A stretch of 64,000 nucleotides of DNA. Origin: Bacillus sp. F19 (GTDB lineage: Bacteria > Bacillota > Bacilli > Bacillales > Bacillaceae). Below are positions 45,973 to 53,912 of this stretch, piece by piece. Within the stretch, counting starts at the first letter, position 1; every line of letters begins with the position of its first letter. The notes beneath the pieces were generated by a model. It saw only the letters and a list, made by a program, of their open reading frames with translations. It had not been told where the DNA came from and searched no databases. Where the stretch lies: NCBI GenBank assembly GCA_023823795.1, contig CP085711.1, positions 248,001 through 312,000 on the forward strand, read 5' to 3'. A program made the translations under genes and the position numbers.

Positions 45973-47283
45973 TTGCACTTTTTTACGATTTTAGGAGGAA
46001 TGTTAGAAACTTTCTTAATTATTATTGTTGGATACACTTTAGTAGGAATAGTTATTAAAGATAAAATTATTCCTTTGTTAGTTGTAAGTTTTTATGGAAG
46101 TGTAATTTTGACCATGGTGAAAGAGAATGTATCGGTCTTCATTTATTTATTTGCACTTATATTGTCAATTGGCGTTCTTCTTACATTTGTCGTTAATGTA
46201 AATATAAAAATATCATTAATTGGCTTAGTCTCTGGAGCGATCTTGCTATTATTATCTGAATTTTCAAGCTTTTTAATACTTTATCAAATCCAACTATTAC
46301 TAAATATCGATATTATGGGAATGCCGCTTATTTTATTAGCAATTCCTCATATGTTAATTATGCTATCTCTCTATGTAATATTTAATAAATATAGACTACA
46401 AATATATTGTCTAAAAAATGGTTGTAAAAACAGCAATTATAAGTTTTATTCTACATTATTTGTTTTGTTTGGATTACTTTTTCTCTATTATTCTGTAATT
46501 TATAAAAGTAGTTCTTATGAATTTTTCAACAACATTACTTTTGCAGTTTTTCTAGTTTTAGTAACCTTAGTTGCTTTTTCTGTTATTCGTCATCAGTTAA
46601 AGGTGAAGCTAGAAGACTTATCATTAATGTTAAATGATCAATATGAAGAAGATTTAAGCACCTATATTAGTACTATTAAACTACAAAGACATGATTTTAT
46701 TCATCATTTATTAGCAACTAAGAAAATGTTGGATAGCGGAAGTTTTGATGAGTGTAAGAAATATTTAGAAGACGTACTAGATGAGACATCAGGTGTTAGT
46801 GAAATTTTACCACTTTCTTCAGATGCTGTTGGCGGTATGTTACTTTCTTACAAAGAAATGGCTATTAAAAAGAATATTAATATTCACTATAATATTTACG
46901 ATAATTTAAGTGATATTCCATGCAGAGTATACGAACTAAATAAAATACTAGGAAACCTAATCTTGAATTCAATTGAAGCGGTAGAATTTCTGGAAGGATG
47001 CAAAAAGCATGTAAATGTAAATATCGGTAAAACTGCAACAGATTATTATTTTGAGATAAGTAATCCTACTAATGTTTTAGAATTTGAAAAGAACTTAACT
47101 GAAATTTTCACGCAAGGATTTTCTACAAAAGGCAAAGTGAATAACCAGGGTCAAGGATTAACCATTGTTCATTCAATAGTAGAAAAGTACAAAGGATACA
47201 TTTACCCTGAACTATTAGATGACACGGTTATTTTCATTGTGAAAATACCTTACGGAGGTAGAAATGCAAAATTTATTACCTAA
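45973..47283 (+). CDS. agrC: AgrC-like quorum-sensing histidine kinase
   Basis: TTG 45973 after GAAGGAG. 436 residues: about six membrane helices in the first 205, then a dimerisation segment with LQRHDFIHHLLATKKML (H box of the HPK10/AgrC family) and a GHKL ATPase (ILGNLILNSIEAV, GQGLTIVHSIVEKY). AgrC senses the thiolactone autoinducing peptide at the membrane and phosphorylates a LytTR regulator. It is the first gene of an operon C-B-D-A and overlaps agrB by 20 nt. In staphylococci and Listeria the order is B-D-C-A. Confidence 0.85.
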   Translation: MHFFTILGGMLETFLIIIVGYTLVGIVIKDKIIPLLVVSFYGSVILTMVKENVSVFIYLFALILSIGVLLTFVVNVNIKISLIGLVSGAILLLLSEFSSFLILYQIQLLLNIDIMGMPLILLAIPHMLIMLSLYVIFNKYRLQIYCLKNGCKNSNYKFYSTLFVLFGLLFLYYSVIYKSSSYEFFNNITFAVFLVLVTLVAFSVIRHQLKVKLEDLSLMLNDQYEEDLSTYISTIKLQRHDFIHHLLATKKMLDSGSFDECKKYLEDVLDETSGVSEILPLSSDAVGGMLLSYKEMAIKKNINIHYNIYDNLSDIPCRVYELNKILGNLILNSIEAVEFLEGCKKHVNVNIGKTATDYYFEISNPTNVLEFEKNLTEIFTQGFSTKGKVNNQGQGLTIVHSIVEKYKGYIYPELLDDTVIFIVKIPYGGRNAKFIT

Positions 47284-47863
47284 TCGTATTTCTGTCAATT
47301 TAGCAAATCTTATAATAGTACATAATCCTGAATTAATAGATAAAAAAGACGAAATTAGATATGGGCTTGAATGGATTATCTCAGGATTAAATCAAGTAAT
47401 TCTAACAGTGATGGTAGCCCTTCCTTTTGGATTAGTTTTGGAAGCATTGTTTACCTTGCTAAGTGGTGCTTTTCTAAGGATGTTTTCCGGTGGTGCTCAT
47501 GCAAGAGGGTACTTTAAATGTTTACTTATTAGCATGTTTCAAGTTTTAATAATTTCCTTTATTGCAGCATCTTACTCTTCATTATTAGAACAGCATATAT
47601 TTGTTTTGTGCTTTATGTTAGTTTTTAGCTTTGGATTAGTTTACATAAAGGCACCAGTATTGATGAAAAAGAAGGAGCTATTTAACTCTAATGATAAATT
47701 GAAGTTAAGATATCTCTCTTTGTTGACGTTTGTTATCTGTCTTCTTATTAGTTTTTTACCTGAGATTTCTGAGTTTAAGTACTGCATATGGCTTTCTTTA
47801 ATAATACAAAGCCTATCATTAACAAACACTTTGGAAAAAGCTCTTACTTATTTGAGGCTTTAA
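47264..47863 (+). CDS. agrB: AgrB-like peptide-processing membrane protease
   Basis: ATG 47264 after GGAGG. 199 residues with several helices and the catalytic pair His79 and Cys86 in FSGGAHARGYFKC, the spacing (7) of AgrB His77/Cys84. AgrB cuts the C-terminal tail of AgrD and closes the thiolactone ring. The Arg and Gly around the active site are as expected. It is followed by agrD after 30 nt. Confidence 0.9.
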   Translation: MQNLLPNRISVNLANLIIVHNPELIDKKDEIRYGLEWIISGLNQVILTVMVALPFGLVLEALFTLLSGAFLRMFSGGAHARGYFKCLLISMFQVLIISFIAASYSSLLEQHIFVLCFMLVFSFGLVYIKAPVLMKKKELFNSNDKLKLRYLSLLTFVICLLISFLPEISEFKYCIWLSLIIQSLSLTNTLEKALTYLRL

Positions 47864-47893
47864 ATAAATAACTACCAACAAGGAGGAGGAATC

Positions 47894-48019
47894 ATGATTA
47901 AATTTGTTACCTTAACTATTGGAACAGTAGCTTTATTTTTTAATTCTGTCACATCGCTAAGCAGTTGTTTTTGGTTTGCTTATGAGCCCGAACTTCCAGA
48001 AAATAGGTCAAAGGAGTAA
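47894..48019 (+). CDS. agrD: AgrD-like autoinducing peptide precursor
   Basis: ATG 47894 after AGGAGGAGG. 41 residues: amphipathic N-terminus (IKFVTLTIGTVALFF), core SLSSCFWFA, and acidic tail YEPELPENRSKE. Aligning the tail with AgrD of Listeria (core CFMFV before YEPKSP) and S. aureus (CDFIM before DEVEVP) places the AgrB cut after Ala29. The predicted signal is a thiolactone between Cys25 and Ala29 (ring CFWFA) with a short SS or longer exocyclic tail. It was missed by size filters and is easily overlooked. Confidence 0.9.
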   Translation: MIKFVTLTIGTVALFFNSVTSLSSCFWFAYEPELPENRSKE

Positions 48020-48024
48020 TCTTT

Positions 48025-48747
48025 ATCTACCTTAATATTGCTGTAATAGACGATGAAATAACTATATTACATCAGGTGACTGAAATTGTAGAAAAGCTTC
48101 CAAAGACTAATATAGTTCTTGCTACAACAGATATAAATGAATTATTTTCGCTAATAGATAAAAAAGGTGCAATAAATGTGGTTATCTTAGATATCAATAT
48201 GCCTGTAGCTAATGGCTTTGATATTGCTCAATATATAAGAGAAAAGACTTCTTCAATTAAAATCATTTTTATGAGTGCGCATCCTGATTTTGCTTTACAA
48301 GGATATAAATATTATCCTGAAGATTTTTTAACAAAACCAATCAATTTAGTTCGCTTTAAACAAACGCTAGAGCGCCTGCAGTTAACGGGCATTAGAAGGA
48401 GGAAAATTGGTGTAAAAGAACAGGGTAAGTTATGTCTAGTCGAGACTTCCTTAATTCTATACATAGAGAGGAAAGGGAAAAAAACATTTATTCATCTTGA
48501 TGATCAAACAACCATTGTCTGTAGTGAAGGTTTAAATAAACTGGAAGATATGTTAAAAGAAGAAATGTTCTTTAGAACACATCAATCATACTTGGTTCCA
48601 TTAGATAAAATTGAATCTATTGAACAAGATACTTTCATGAAATCTTATAATATTAGATTAAAGAACTGTAACAATTTAGTTAATTTAAGTAGACATAAAT
48701 ATGGTCAATTTAAATTAATTATGGCATCCTATTTTTCTTACATTTGA
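48025..48747 (+). CDS. LytTR-family response regulator (AgrA-like) with no standard start codon
   Basis: The acidic pocket (NIAVIDDE) and phosphoacceptor (VVILDINMP, Asp56 if counted from 48025) precede a LytTR DNA-binding domain (IERKGKKTFIHLDD, MFFRTHQSYLVPLDKI). The first ATG/GTG/TTG in frame is GTG 48076, which would delete the acidic pair and the first strand, so true translation must begin upstream. AAAGGAG at 48010-48016 is ideally placed for ATC 48025. A non-AUG start like infC or a sequencing error are the two explanations. It would activate the operon when phosphorylated by the AgrC-like kinase. Confidence 0.8.
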   Translation: MYLNIAVIDDEITILHQVTEIVEKLPKTNIVLATTDINELFSLIDKKGAINVVILDINMPVANGFDIAQYIREKTSSIKIIFMSAHPDFALQGYKYYPEDFLTKPINLVRFKQTLERLQLTGIRRRKIGVKEQGKLCLVETSLILYIERKGKKTFIHLDDQTTIVCSEGLNKLEDMLKEEMFFRTHQSYLVPLDKIESIEQDTFMKSYNIRLKNCNNLVNLSRHKYGQFKLIMASYFSYI

Positions 48748-48757
48748 AATAATATAG

Positions 48758-48808
48758 GCCTGAGTTTAAAGAATAAACGTGTTCTTTTCACTTCAGTCCT
48801 TTTTTTTA
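48758..48808 (+). terminator. Terminator of the agr-like operon
   Basis: GGCCTGAG/CTTCAGTCC with inner GTTTA/TAAAC, followed by eight T. Confidence 0.65.
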
Positions 48809-49408
48809 TCTAAAATATGGGATTTAGCGTATTTGATCAGTTTTTTAACCTGATTTTAGATTTTGTTTAAATAACGTTGGAAAAAGTGCACTTTTGCACA
48901 CATGGGAAAAGTGACAGCTTTAACTATTATACTGAACTAATTGTATAAAAATACTTATTTAAATGCTTGAGGGAACGGATCTCAACGCAGGGGAAAGGAA
49001 GGTTAGGGCAACCTTTTATATAATAAGAAGTTGAGTAAGATTGTACATTTAAAAACTGTATTGTCTGGCAATTGCTAACTTTTCTAAAATAAAAGACTAG
49101 TCGCTAAAAAATTAAGAAACAGTAGAAGAGTTGCTGTCTCACTTGCTGAAGACTAAATCATAATGGTTGATAAAGCTGAAGCTGATCTATACATCAAAAA
49201 GAATTAATGATGTCAAACAAGAGTAAAATTCACCCAATAACGAAATGATTCAAAATTATTTTCTAGTTAAATAGAATGGTTATTGTAGGTAATTATCCTT
49301 AAAACGGTAAAAGTAGATAGATAAATATTTCCAATTTTAGTAGAGTGAAGAAGTACCCGCATACAAATAAAGGTACATATATTTTTGAAGAGAAGGGAGG
49401 GGGATCTT
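48809..49408 (+). promoter_or_regulatory. 600-nt leader/promoter region of the RiPP-like cluster
   Basis: No gene is supported. Related strings GGAAAAAGTG (48879-48888) and GGGAAAAGTG (48904-48913) precede a promoter-like zone (TATACT near 48928, TATAAA near 48944). GTGCACTTTTGCAC is an imperfect palindrome at 48886-48899. The length suggests a long 5' leader or regulatory region before the precursor gene. Confidence 0.4.
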
Positions 49409-49636
49409 ATGGAACTTACAAGTTATGCATCTCCTAAAATGGAGATGGACAATACGCAAACGGTTGAAGATCTTGTAGCATTTTTTATTGTAGCTGGTTA
49501 TGTATTATTAGCGCTTGGAGCTACACTAATTCTAGGTGCGATTGCTTGGTGCTTTATGTACGCGCGCAGCAGCTTCGAAGGAACTCTTGAGCAAGTTAAT
49601 GGTGGCGGCTGGAAATTTAAAATTGGATGTAAATAA
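49409..49636 (+). CDS. RiPP/bacteriocin-like precursor peptide with two cysteines
   Basis: ATG 49409 is preceded by GGGAGGGGG; the upstream TTG in frame lies before that site. The 75-residue product has a leader-like N-terminus (MELTSYASPKMEMDNTQTVE), a long hydrophobic segment (LVAFFIVAGYVLLALGATLI and on), Cys48 after Trp47, and a C-terminal part ending GGGWKFKIGC with Cys74. It is followed by a hairpin and then by transporter, protease and oxidoreductase genes. I infer that it is the substrate of the cluster: leader recognised by the PqqD-like domain, cut by the M50 protease, with a Cys48-Cys74 disulfide made by the DsbA-like protein. I recognise no known precursor family. Confidence 0.65.
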   Translation: MELTSYASPKMEMDNTQTVEDLVAFFIVAGYVLLALGATLILGAIAWCFMYARSSFEGTLEQVNGGGWKFKIGCK

Positions 49637-49645
49637 TTTCAATAA

Positions 49646-49690
49646 GGGGATGACAAACCAACAATTCGACCTGGTGTTTTGTTATCCTCT
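49646..49690 (+). terminator. Attenuating hairpin after the precursor gene
   Basis: GGGGATGACAAA-CCA pairs imperfectly with TGGTGTTTTGTTATCCTC, followed by TCTTTAC. Such partial terminators often sit between a highly expressed precursor and its processing genes. Confidence 0.6.
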
Positions 49691-49760
49691 CTTTACATTT
49701 TCACCAATTTAGATTTTAGCATTTATACTAAATAAAATCCAGTAAAGAGGTTGAAAAAGC

Positions 49761-50516
49761 GTGAAAGATGTCTTAAAGGCAGACAAGATTTCTAAAGTTT
49801 ACAATAAAAAGGCTATAGCTGTAAATCAGGTATCTTTTACAGTGAAAACTGGTGAAATCTATGGACTAATCGGTCCTAACGGTTCAGGAAAAACGACAAC
49901 AATAAATATGATAACCAATTTTTCTAGGGCAGATACCGGTGAGATAACAATAAATGGATTAAAATCTTCTTCTTTAGCCGCAAGAAAACAATTCGGCTAT
50001 GTTCCAGATGAATTATTAATTCCCGAAACGCTAACAGGGTTTGAATACTTGTCCTTTATGATGAAGATATATGAAGTTGATGATGATTTTCCGATGAAAG
50101 AATTGGTGAAGATATTCAGAATCGAAGATGCAATGCAGTCATTAGTTGGGGGCTATTCTCATGGAATGAAGAAAAAACTGCAGTTTATAGCAGCTATTCT
50201 TCATAAACCAAAGTTGCTGATTCTAGATGAACCTTTTAGAGGATTAGATCCTGAGGCAGTGATTATCTTTAAAAAGCTTTTGGGACATTACAAGGCGAAG
50301 AATACAGCTATTCTTATTGCCACACATGATCTGCTTTCTGCTCAATCTTTATGTGATAAGGTTGGAATTATCTCAAAAGCTGAACTGGTGGAAGAAGGAA
50401 AAATTAAGGATTTATTACGCAAGTATTCAATGAATCATCTTGAAGATGTATTCATGGCAGCCTCAGGTTTATCAGAAAGAGGGATTGAAATTGATAAAGT
50501 CATTGGAAATCTCTAA
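49761..50516 (+). CDS. ABC transporter ATPase of the RiPP-like cluster
   Basis: GTG 49761 behind GAGGTTG. 251 residues: Walker A GPNGSGKTT, signature YSHGMKKKLQFIAA, Walker B LLILDEPFRGLDP and H-loop ATHDLLSA. It is an exporter-type ATPase. The downstream permease starts within its last codons, so the two are coupled. Expected role: export of the mature peptide or immunity by expulsion from the membrane. Confidence 0.88.
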   Translation: MKDVLKADKISKVYNKKAIAVNQVSFTVKTGEIYGLIGPNGSGKTTTINMITNFSRADTGEITINGLKSSSLAARKQFGYVPDELLIPETLTGFEYLSFMMKIYEVDDDFPMKELVKIFRIEDAMQSLVGGYSHGMKKKLQFIAAILHKPKLLILDEPFRGLDPEAVIIFKKLLGHYKAKNTAILIATHDLLSAQSLCDKVGIISKAELVEEGKIKDLLRKYSMNHLEDVFMAASGLSERGIEIDKVIGNL

Positions 50517-51972
50517 GATTATCTACCTAACTTGGAAAAATCATTATAAACAGCTGATCGTTCAAAATCCTTTCTTGAAGTTTTTTATTCCAATGACGGC
50601 CATACTCTTATTTGCACTTTTACTTTTATTAACAAATCAGACTTTATATCCATTTATAGAATCATTTGGGTTAACGGATCCAAGGATGATTCCAGTTATT
50701 TTTGTTGCCTTATTTATAAATCTATCGTTGCTAACGAGCATTACCCTTAATATGCTCCTGCTTATTTCACCGGAACGAAATAGTATTGAGCTCAGTATGC
50801 TATGGCTGCCTTTAACTTCTTTTCAGAGAAAAGCTGGATATTATCTTCCGCTGCTTATCATAGTGACTTTTCTATTATCCGTTTTTTATGTGCCAATTCT
50901 TTTAACAATGACTTTAGCGCTTCAATTTACATTTTTTCAAACAATCGTGTTATTTGGCAGCATGTTTTTACAGATTGCCATGATTATCTTTATAACATTA
51001 ATTGTTTTTGAAGGTGTGAATTATCTGACAGGCCACTTGCTGAATCTCCCATTTAACAGAGCACTCAGCGTGTCGGCATCAGGGTTTGCCATTTTGGGGA
51101 TCTTATTTTTTTCGCTTGATTTAAATATGTTTCAGGATTTATATGTAAACATGGAGTACAACTTTTTATATCTTATGCTTATAAATATGACTTTTGTTAC
51201 TGATCTGTTCGGTGAATTCCAAACAGGTTATGTAGTCATAGTCCATGCATTATTCTTGCTGATTTTTCTAGTGTTTCTCGGCAGTGCACTGTTGCCCGCA
51301 GTTTTAAGAGATTCATCGGGGATTACATTTCTTAAACGTCTTCCTTTTTCAAAAAACAAGTTTCTCTCATTTGCTGTTAAAGAATGCAAGGAAACCATCA
51401 GAAACTCTGAAAATATCTTGTATGTTATCGTTTTGGCAACAATTTGCCTGTTTCTATCTTTCGTCCTGGATCTCAGCAGCTATTCTGCTCTTTTGCCTTT
51501 GCCAATTTGGATCATGAGTGGCTTCTTGAGCTACAGCTCTTATGGAAGAGAACAAAAGTCCTTTTTAATGTGGAACGCGATTCCATATTCCTCAAAAAAA
51601 TGGATATACGCAAAGTTGATTTCTAATGTTTTCCTTTCTGTCGGGCTGGCAACAATCTTGTTTATTCTTTTTATAGTGTCATATCCTTTATCAATACTAG
51701 AGTTTTATAAATATTTGCCAATCGGTATATTGGTTACAACGGGAGCTTATATGATTGGTGTCATTTTCCCCTATTCACCAAAACATCCTTATTCTACTGC
51801 ATTTACAGCAGTAGGGGGAAGTCTGATTGCAATGCCTGCATTCTTGCTTATTTATAAGGGACTCGAGTATGTCCCCCAATCGATTTATCAATATATCATT
51901 CTTTTTTTAATTGCAGTCTTTAGTTTATCTTTATATGTCATTGATGGGTGGAAGAGAAAATATGCTGACTAA
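50491..51972 (+). CDS. Large ABC permease of the RiPP-like cluster
   Basis: The likely start is TTG 50491, 7 nt after AAAGAGGGA and overlapping the ATPase gene by 26 nt; the earlier frame start at 50440 is inside the ATPase and lacks a site. About 493 residues with around twelve hydrophobic segments and no extracytoplasmic domain. The size resembles the permease of the bacteriocin operon at 38051, although I see no obvious identity between them. Confidence 0.78.
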   Translation: MIKSLEISKIIYLTWKNHYKQLIVQNPFLKFFIPMTAILLFALLLLLTNQTLYPFIESFGLTDPRMIPVIFVALFINLSLLTSITLNMLLLISPERNSIELSMLWLPLTSFQRKAGYYLPLLIIVTFLLSVFYVPILLTMTLALQFTFFQTIVLFGSMFLQIAMIIFITLIVFEGVNYLTGHLLNLPFNRALSVSASGFAILGILFFSLDLNMFQDLYVNMEYNFLYLMLINMTFVTDLFGEFQTGYVVIVHALFLLIFLVFLGSALLPAVLRDSSGITFLKRLPFSKNKFLSFAVKECKETIRNSENILYVIVLATICLFLSFVLDLSSYSALLPLPIWIMSGFLSYSSYGREQKSFLMWNAIPYSSKKWIYAKLISNVFLSVGLATILFILFIVSYPLSILEFYKYLPIGILVTTGAYMIGVIFPYSPKHPYSTAFTAVGGSLIAMPAFLLIYKGLEYVPQSIYQYIILFLIAVFSLSLYVIDGWKRKYAD

Positions 51973-52864
51973 TAAAAGCATTCCAACGTTTCCTGTTGAT
52001 GTCGTGCTGCAGGAGAATTGTATTGAGGATTTAGGTTTGGAGAAACAACATAAGATTGACCGTATGGCTTTTTATATGCTCTCCAAGATAGATGGAAAGA
52101 AGACAATTGAGGATCTGATTGAGGAAATTCATGATCATTATTCTGATGTGAAGAAAAAACAAATTGAAATAGACTTAATGAATGTGTTCAGACTGCTCGA
52201 ACAGCATCATCTTATAAACTTTGCTAATAAGCTCCAGGATATACTTTTGTCTTACTTTGTGACTCTATCAAATCGAAAATATATTCCATCTGCTAAACGA
52301 TATAACATCCAAACCCTTTCGTTTCCCGCAATGATTTTGTTTGTTTTAGTAAGATGTACAGCACAGCTCTTTCCTCTTATGATAATAGTCACGCTGTTAA
52401 GTTCTATTCCATTTTTAGTCAGCAAGGAAGCTGAAGCGCTGACTGTGATTTTTTACAGTCTTTGCATATTTTTTGCTATCGTGGTAAGCATCAGTATCCA
52501 TGAAACCTCACATCTTTACTTTTTGAGGCGCAGCTTACAAAAAAAATCTATTGGTTTTTTAAAGATTGGTTTTATGAGTTTTAAGATCGTTCGTCCTGCG
52601 GTAAATGAACAGCTTATTGTGGCCGTCAGCGGACCAATGATAACAGGAGGATTCGGAATAGTCGAGGCCTGGGCATGTTTGTTGATTTCCGATCCCTTTT
52701 TCCATTTAGTGGGTTTGATTTGTTCTGGCATTTTTTTGATTCATTTGTTAAATTTGCTGCCTTTCTTTAATGACGGAAGTAAATTATATAATGAAATTTT
52801 TGAACCGCGTAACAAAATTACTTTGTCTCCTTCTAAACTCAAAAAAAAGCGCTGCTCATTTTAG
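51962..52864 (+). CDS. PqqD-like (RRE) domain fused to M50 site-2-type metalloprotease
   Basis: ATG 51962 overlaps the permease stop by 11 nt. Residues about 30-90 (HKIDRMAFYMLSKIDGKKTI, then EDLIEEIHDHYSDVKKK) match the PqqD fold, the RiPP recognition element that binds leader peptides. The rest is a polytopic M50 protease: zinc motif HETSH (His180, Glu181, His184) in a membrane helix and the second site LLPFFNDG (Asp271). Fusion of a leader-binding domain to an intramembrane protease suggests it clips the precursor within or next to the membrane. The nearest functional relative known to me is YydH of the B. subtilis epipeptide operon, which lies with a radical-SAM enzyme; none is present here. 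Confidence 0.78.
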   Translation: MLTNKSIPTFPVDVVLQENCIEDLGLEKQHKIDRMAFYMLSKIDGKKTIEDLIEEIHDHYSDVKKKQIEIDLMNVFRLLEQHHLINFANKLQDILLSYFVTLSNRKYIPSAKRYNIQTLSFPAMILFVLVRCTAQLFPLMIIVTLLSSIPFLVSKEAEALTVIFYSLCIFFAIVVSISIHETSHLYFLRRSLQKKSIGFLKIGFMSFKIVRPAVNEQLIVAVSGPMITGGFGIVEAWACLLISDPFFHLVGLICSGIFLIHLLNLLPFFNDGSKLYNEIFEPRNKITLSPSKLKKKRCSF

Positions 52865-52887
52865 TTATACGAAACGGGGAAAGAGAA

Positions 52888-53169
52888 ATGAAAATGTATA
52901 CGAAAGTTTTATTTTCAGCTGTGATAGTTTCACTCATATTAATGGCCATTTTCTTTACAGTTATTACGCTATATTCTCTTTTTACTTTTCAATCATTCAG
53001 TCTAGGTGATTTTTATAAATTGGAAATTACCAAAGAGCCTGCAAGCTTTGATTTGGAAGCCTCAGAGGGAATGTTATATCTGTTTGGAATCACAACCTTG
53101 TTTTTCATCCTCTTGTTTTCTATCTCCCAGATAATTAAATCCAGGATGACTAAAGCAAATGAAAAATAA
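52888..53169 (+). CDS. Small two-helix membrane protein of the RiPP-like cluster
   Basis: ATG 52888 after GGGGAAAGAG. 93 residues: helix 1 (VLFSAVIVSLILMAIFFTVI), an extracytoplasmic loop of about 30 residues (LGDFYKLEITKEPASFDLEA), helix 2 (MLYLFGITTLFFILLFSI) and a basic tail. It overlaps the next gene (ATGA-type junction). It may be an immunity protein or a DsbB-like partner, but no CxxC pair is present, which argues against the latter. Confidence 0.6.
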   Translation: MKMYTKVLFSAVIVSLILMAIFFTVITLYSLFTFQSFSLGDFYKLEITKEPASFDLEASEGMLYLFGITTLFFILLFSISQIIKSRMTKANEK

Positions 53170-53773
53170 AAAGATAATAGCATGTCTCATTTTCATTACA
53201 ATTCTCTTATTTATAGCAGGAGTTGGCAATCTATTAATGTCTTCAGATTATTCGGTAGCTTCAACAAAAATAAATAATGAAAAATTAATTGAAAATGGAT
53301 ATGCTTTCGGTGACTCGGATGCCCCAATAAAAATGATAGAATATACTAATTTTCAATGTACATACTGCAAAAATCAGCATTCAGAACTTAAGGAAGAAGT
53401 GGAAAGACTTATTAACGATGGGCAGCTTTACTATCTGATGAAGCATGTATCTATTGAAGATAATAAAAATGCTGAAATTGTAAATGAAAGAGTCAATGCT
53501 ATTTCAGATAAGGACAGCCAGCTCAGTGCAATAAATAGGGTGTTTATAGAACAGGAACAATGGAGCGAAAAAAATGCAGGTGAACTTGAAAGGTATTTGG
53601 AAAACACAAATCTCCAAGAAAAGAATACTGTCAAAATTAAAGGAATATTGGCATCTGAAGTAAAGAACCTCGGGATTTCAGCAACTCCGACAACAATTAT
53701 TAATGGACAAAAGTTTCAAGGGGCAATAAAAAAAGAGGAGTTTCTGAAATACATTGAAGCAGAATTGGAATAA
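53159..53773 (+). CDS. Membrane-anchored DsbA-like thiol-disulfide oxidoreductase
   Basis: 204 residues: N-terminal anchor (IIACLIFITILLFIAGVG), then a DsbA/BdbD-type thioredoxin fold with Cys67-Thr-Tyr-Cys70 in NFQCTYCKNQ and a cis-proline loop ISATPTTIING. It acts outside the membrane to form or exchange disulfides. In sublancin and SKF-type operons similar enzymes handle the peptide's cysteines. Here the precursor has exactly two cysteines, so the match is reasonable. A hairpin AACTCATT/AATGAGTT at 53830-53861 follows the gene. Confidence 0.82.
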   Translation: MKNKKIIACLIFITILLFIAGVGNLLMSSDYSVASTKINNEKLIENGYAFGDSDAPIKMIEYTNFQCTYCKNQHSELKEEVERLINDGQLYYLMKHVSIEDNKNAEIVNERVNAISDKDSQLSAINRVFIEQEQWSEKNAGELERYLENTNLQEKNTVKIKGILASEVKNLGISATPTTIINGQKFQGAIKKEEFLKYIEAELE

Positions 53774-53912
53774 TCTTAAAGGTTTGTTTCTCTTGAAAAA
53801 ATTAACCTCATAGTCTTCGAAAAGGGGTAAACTCATTGTTCAGCCTAGAAATAATGAGTTGACGTGGTGTTTGCAAATGCTTAAGTGAAGAGAAAGAAAG
53901 GAGGAAATAAAG

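Noticed and set aside
49385..49408. TTG start for the RiPP-like precursor
   Set aside because: The GGGAGGGGG binding site lies after this codon and points to ATG 49409.
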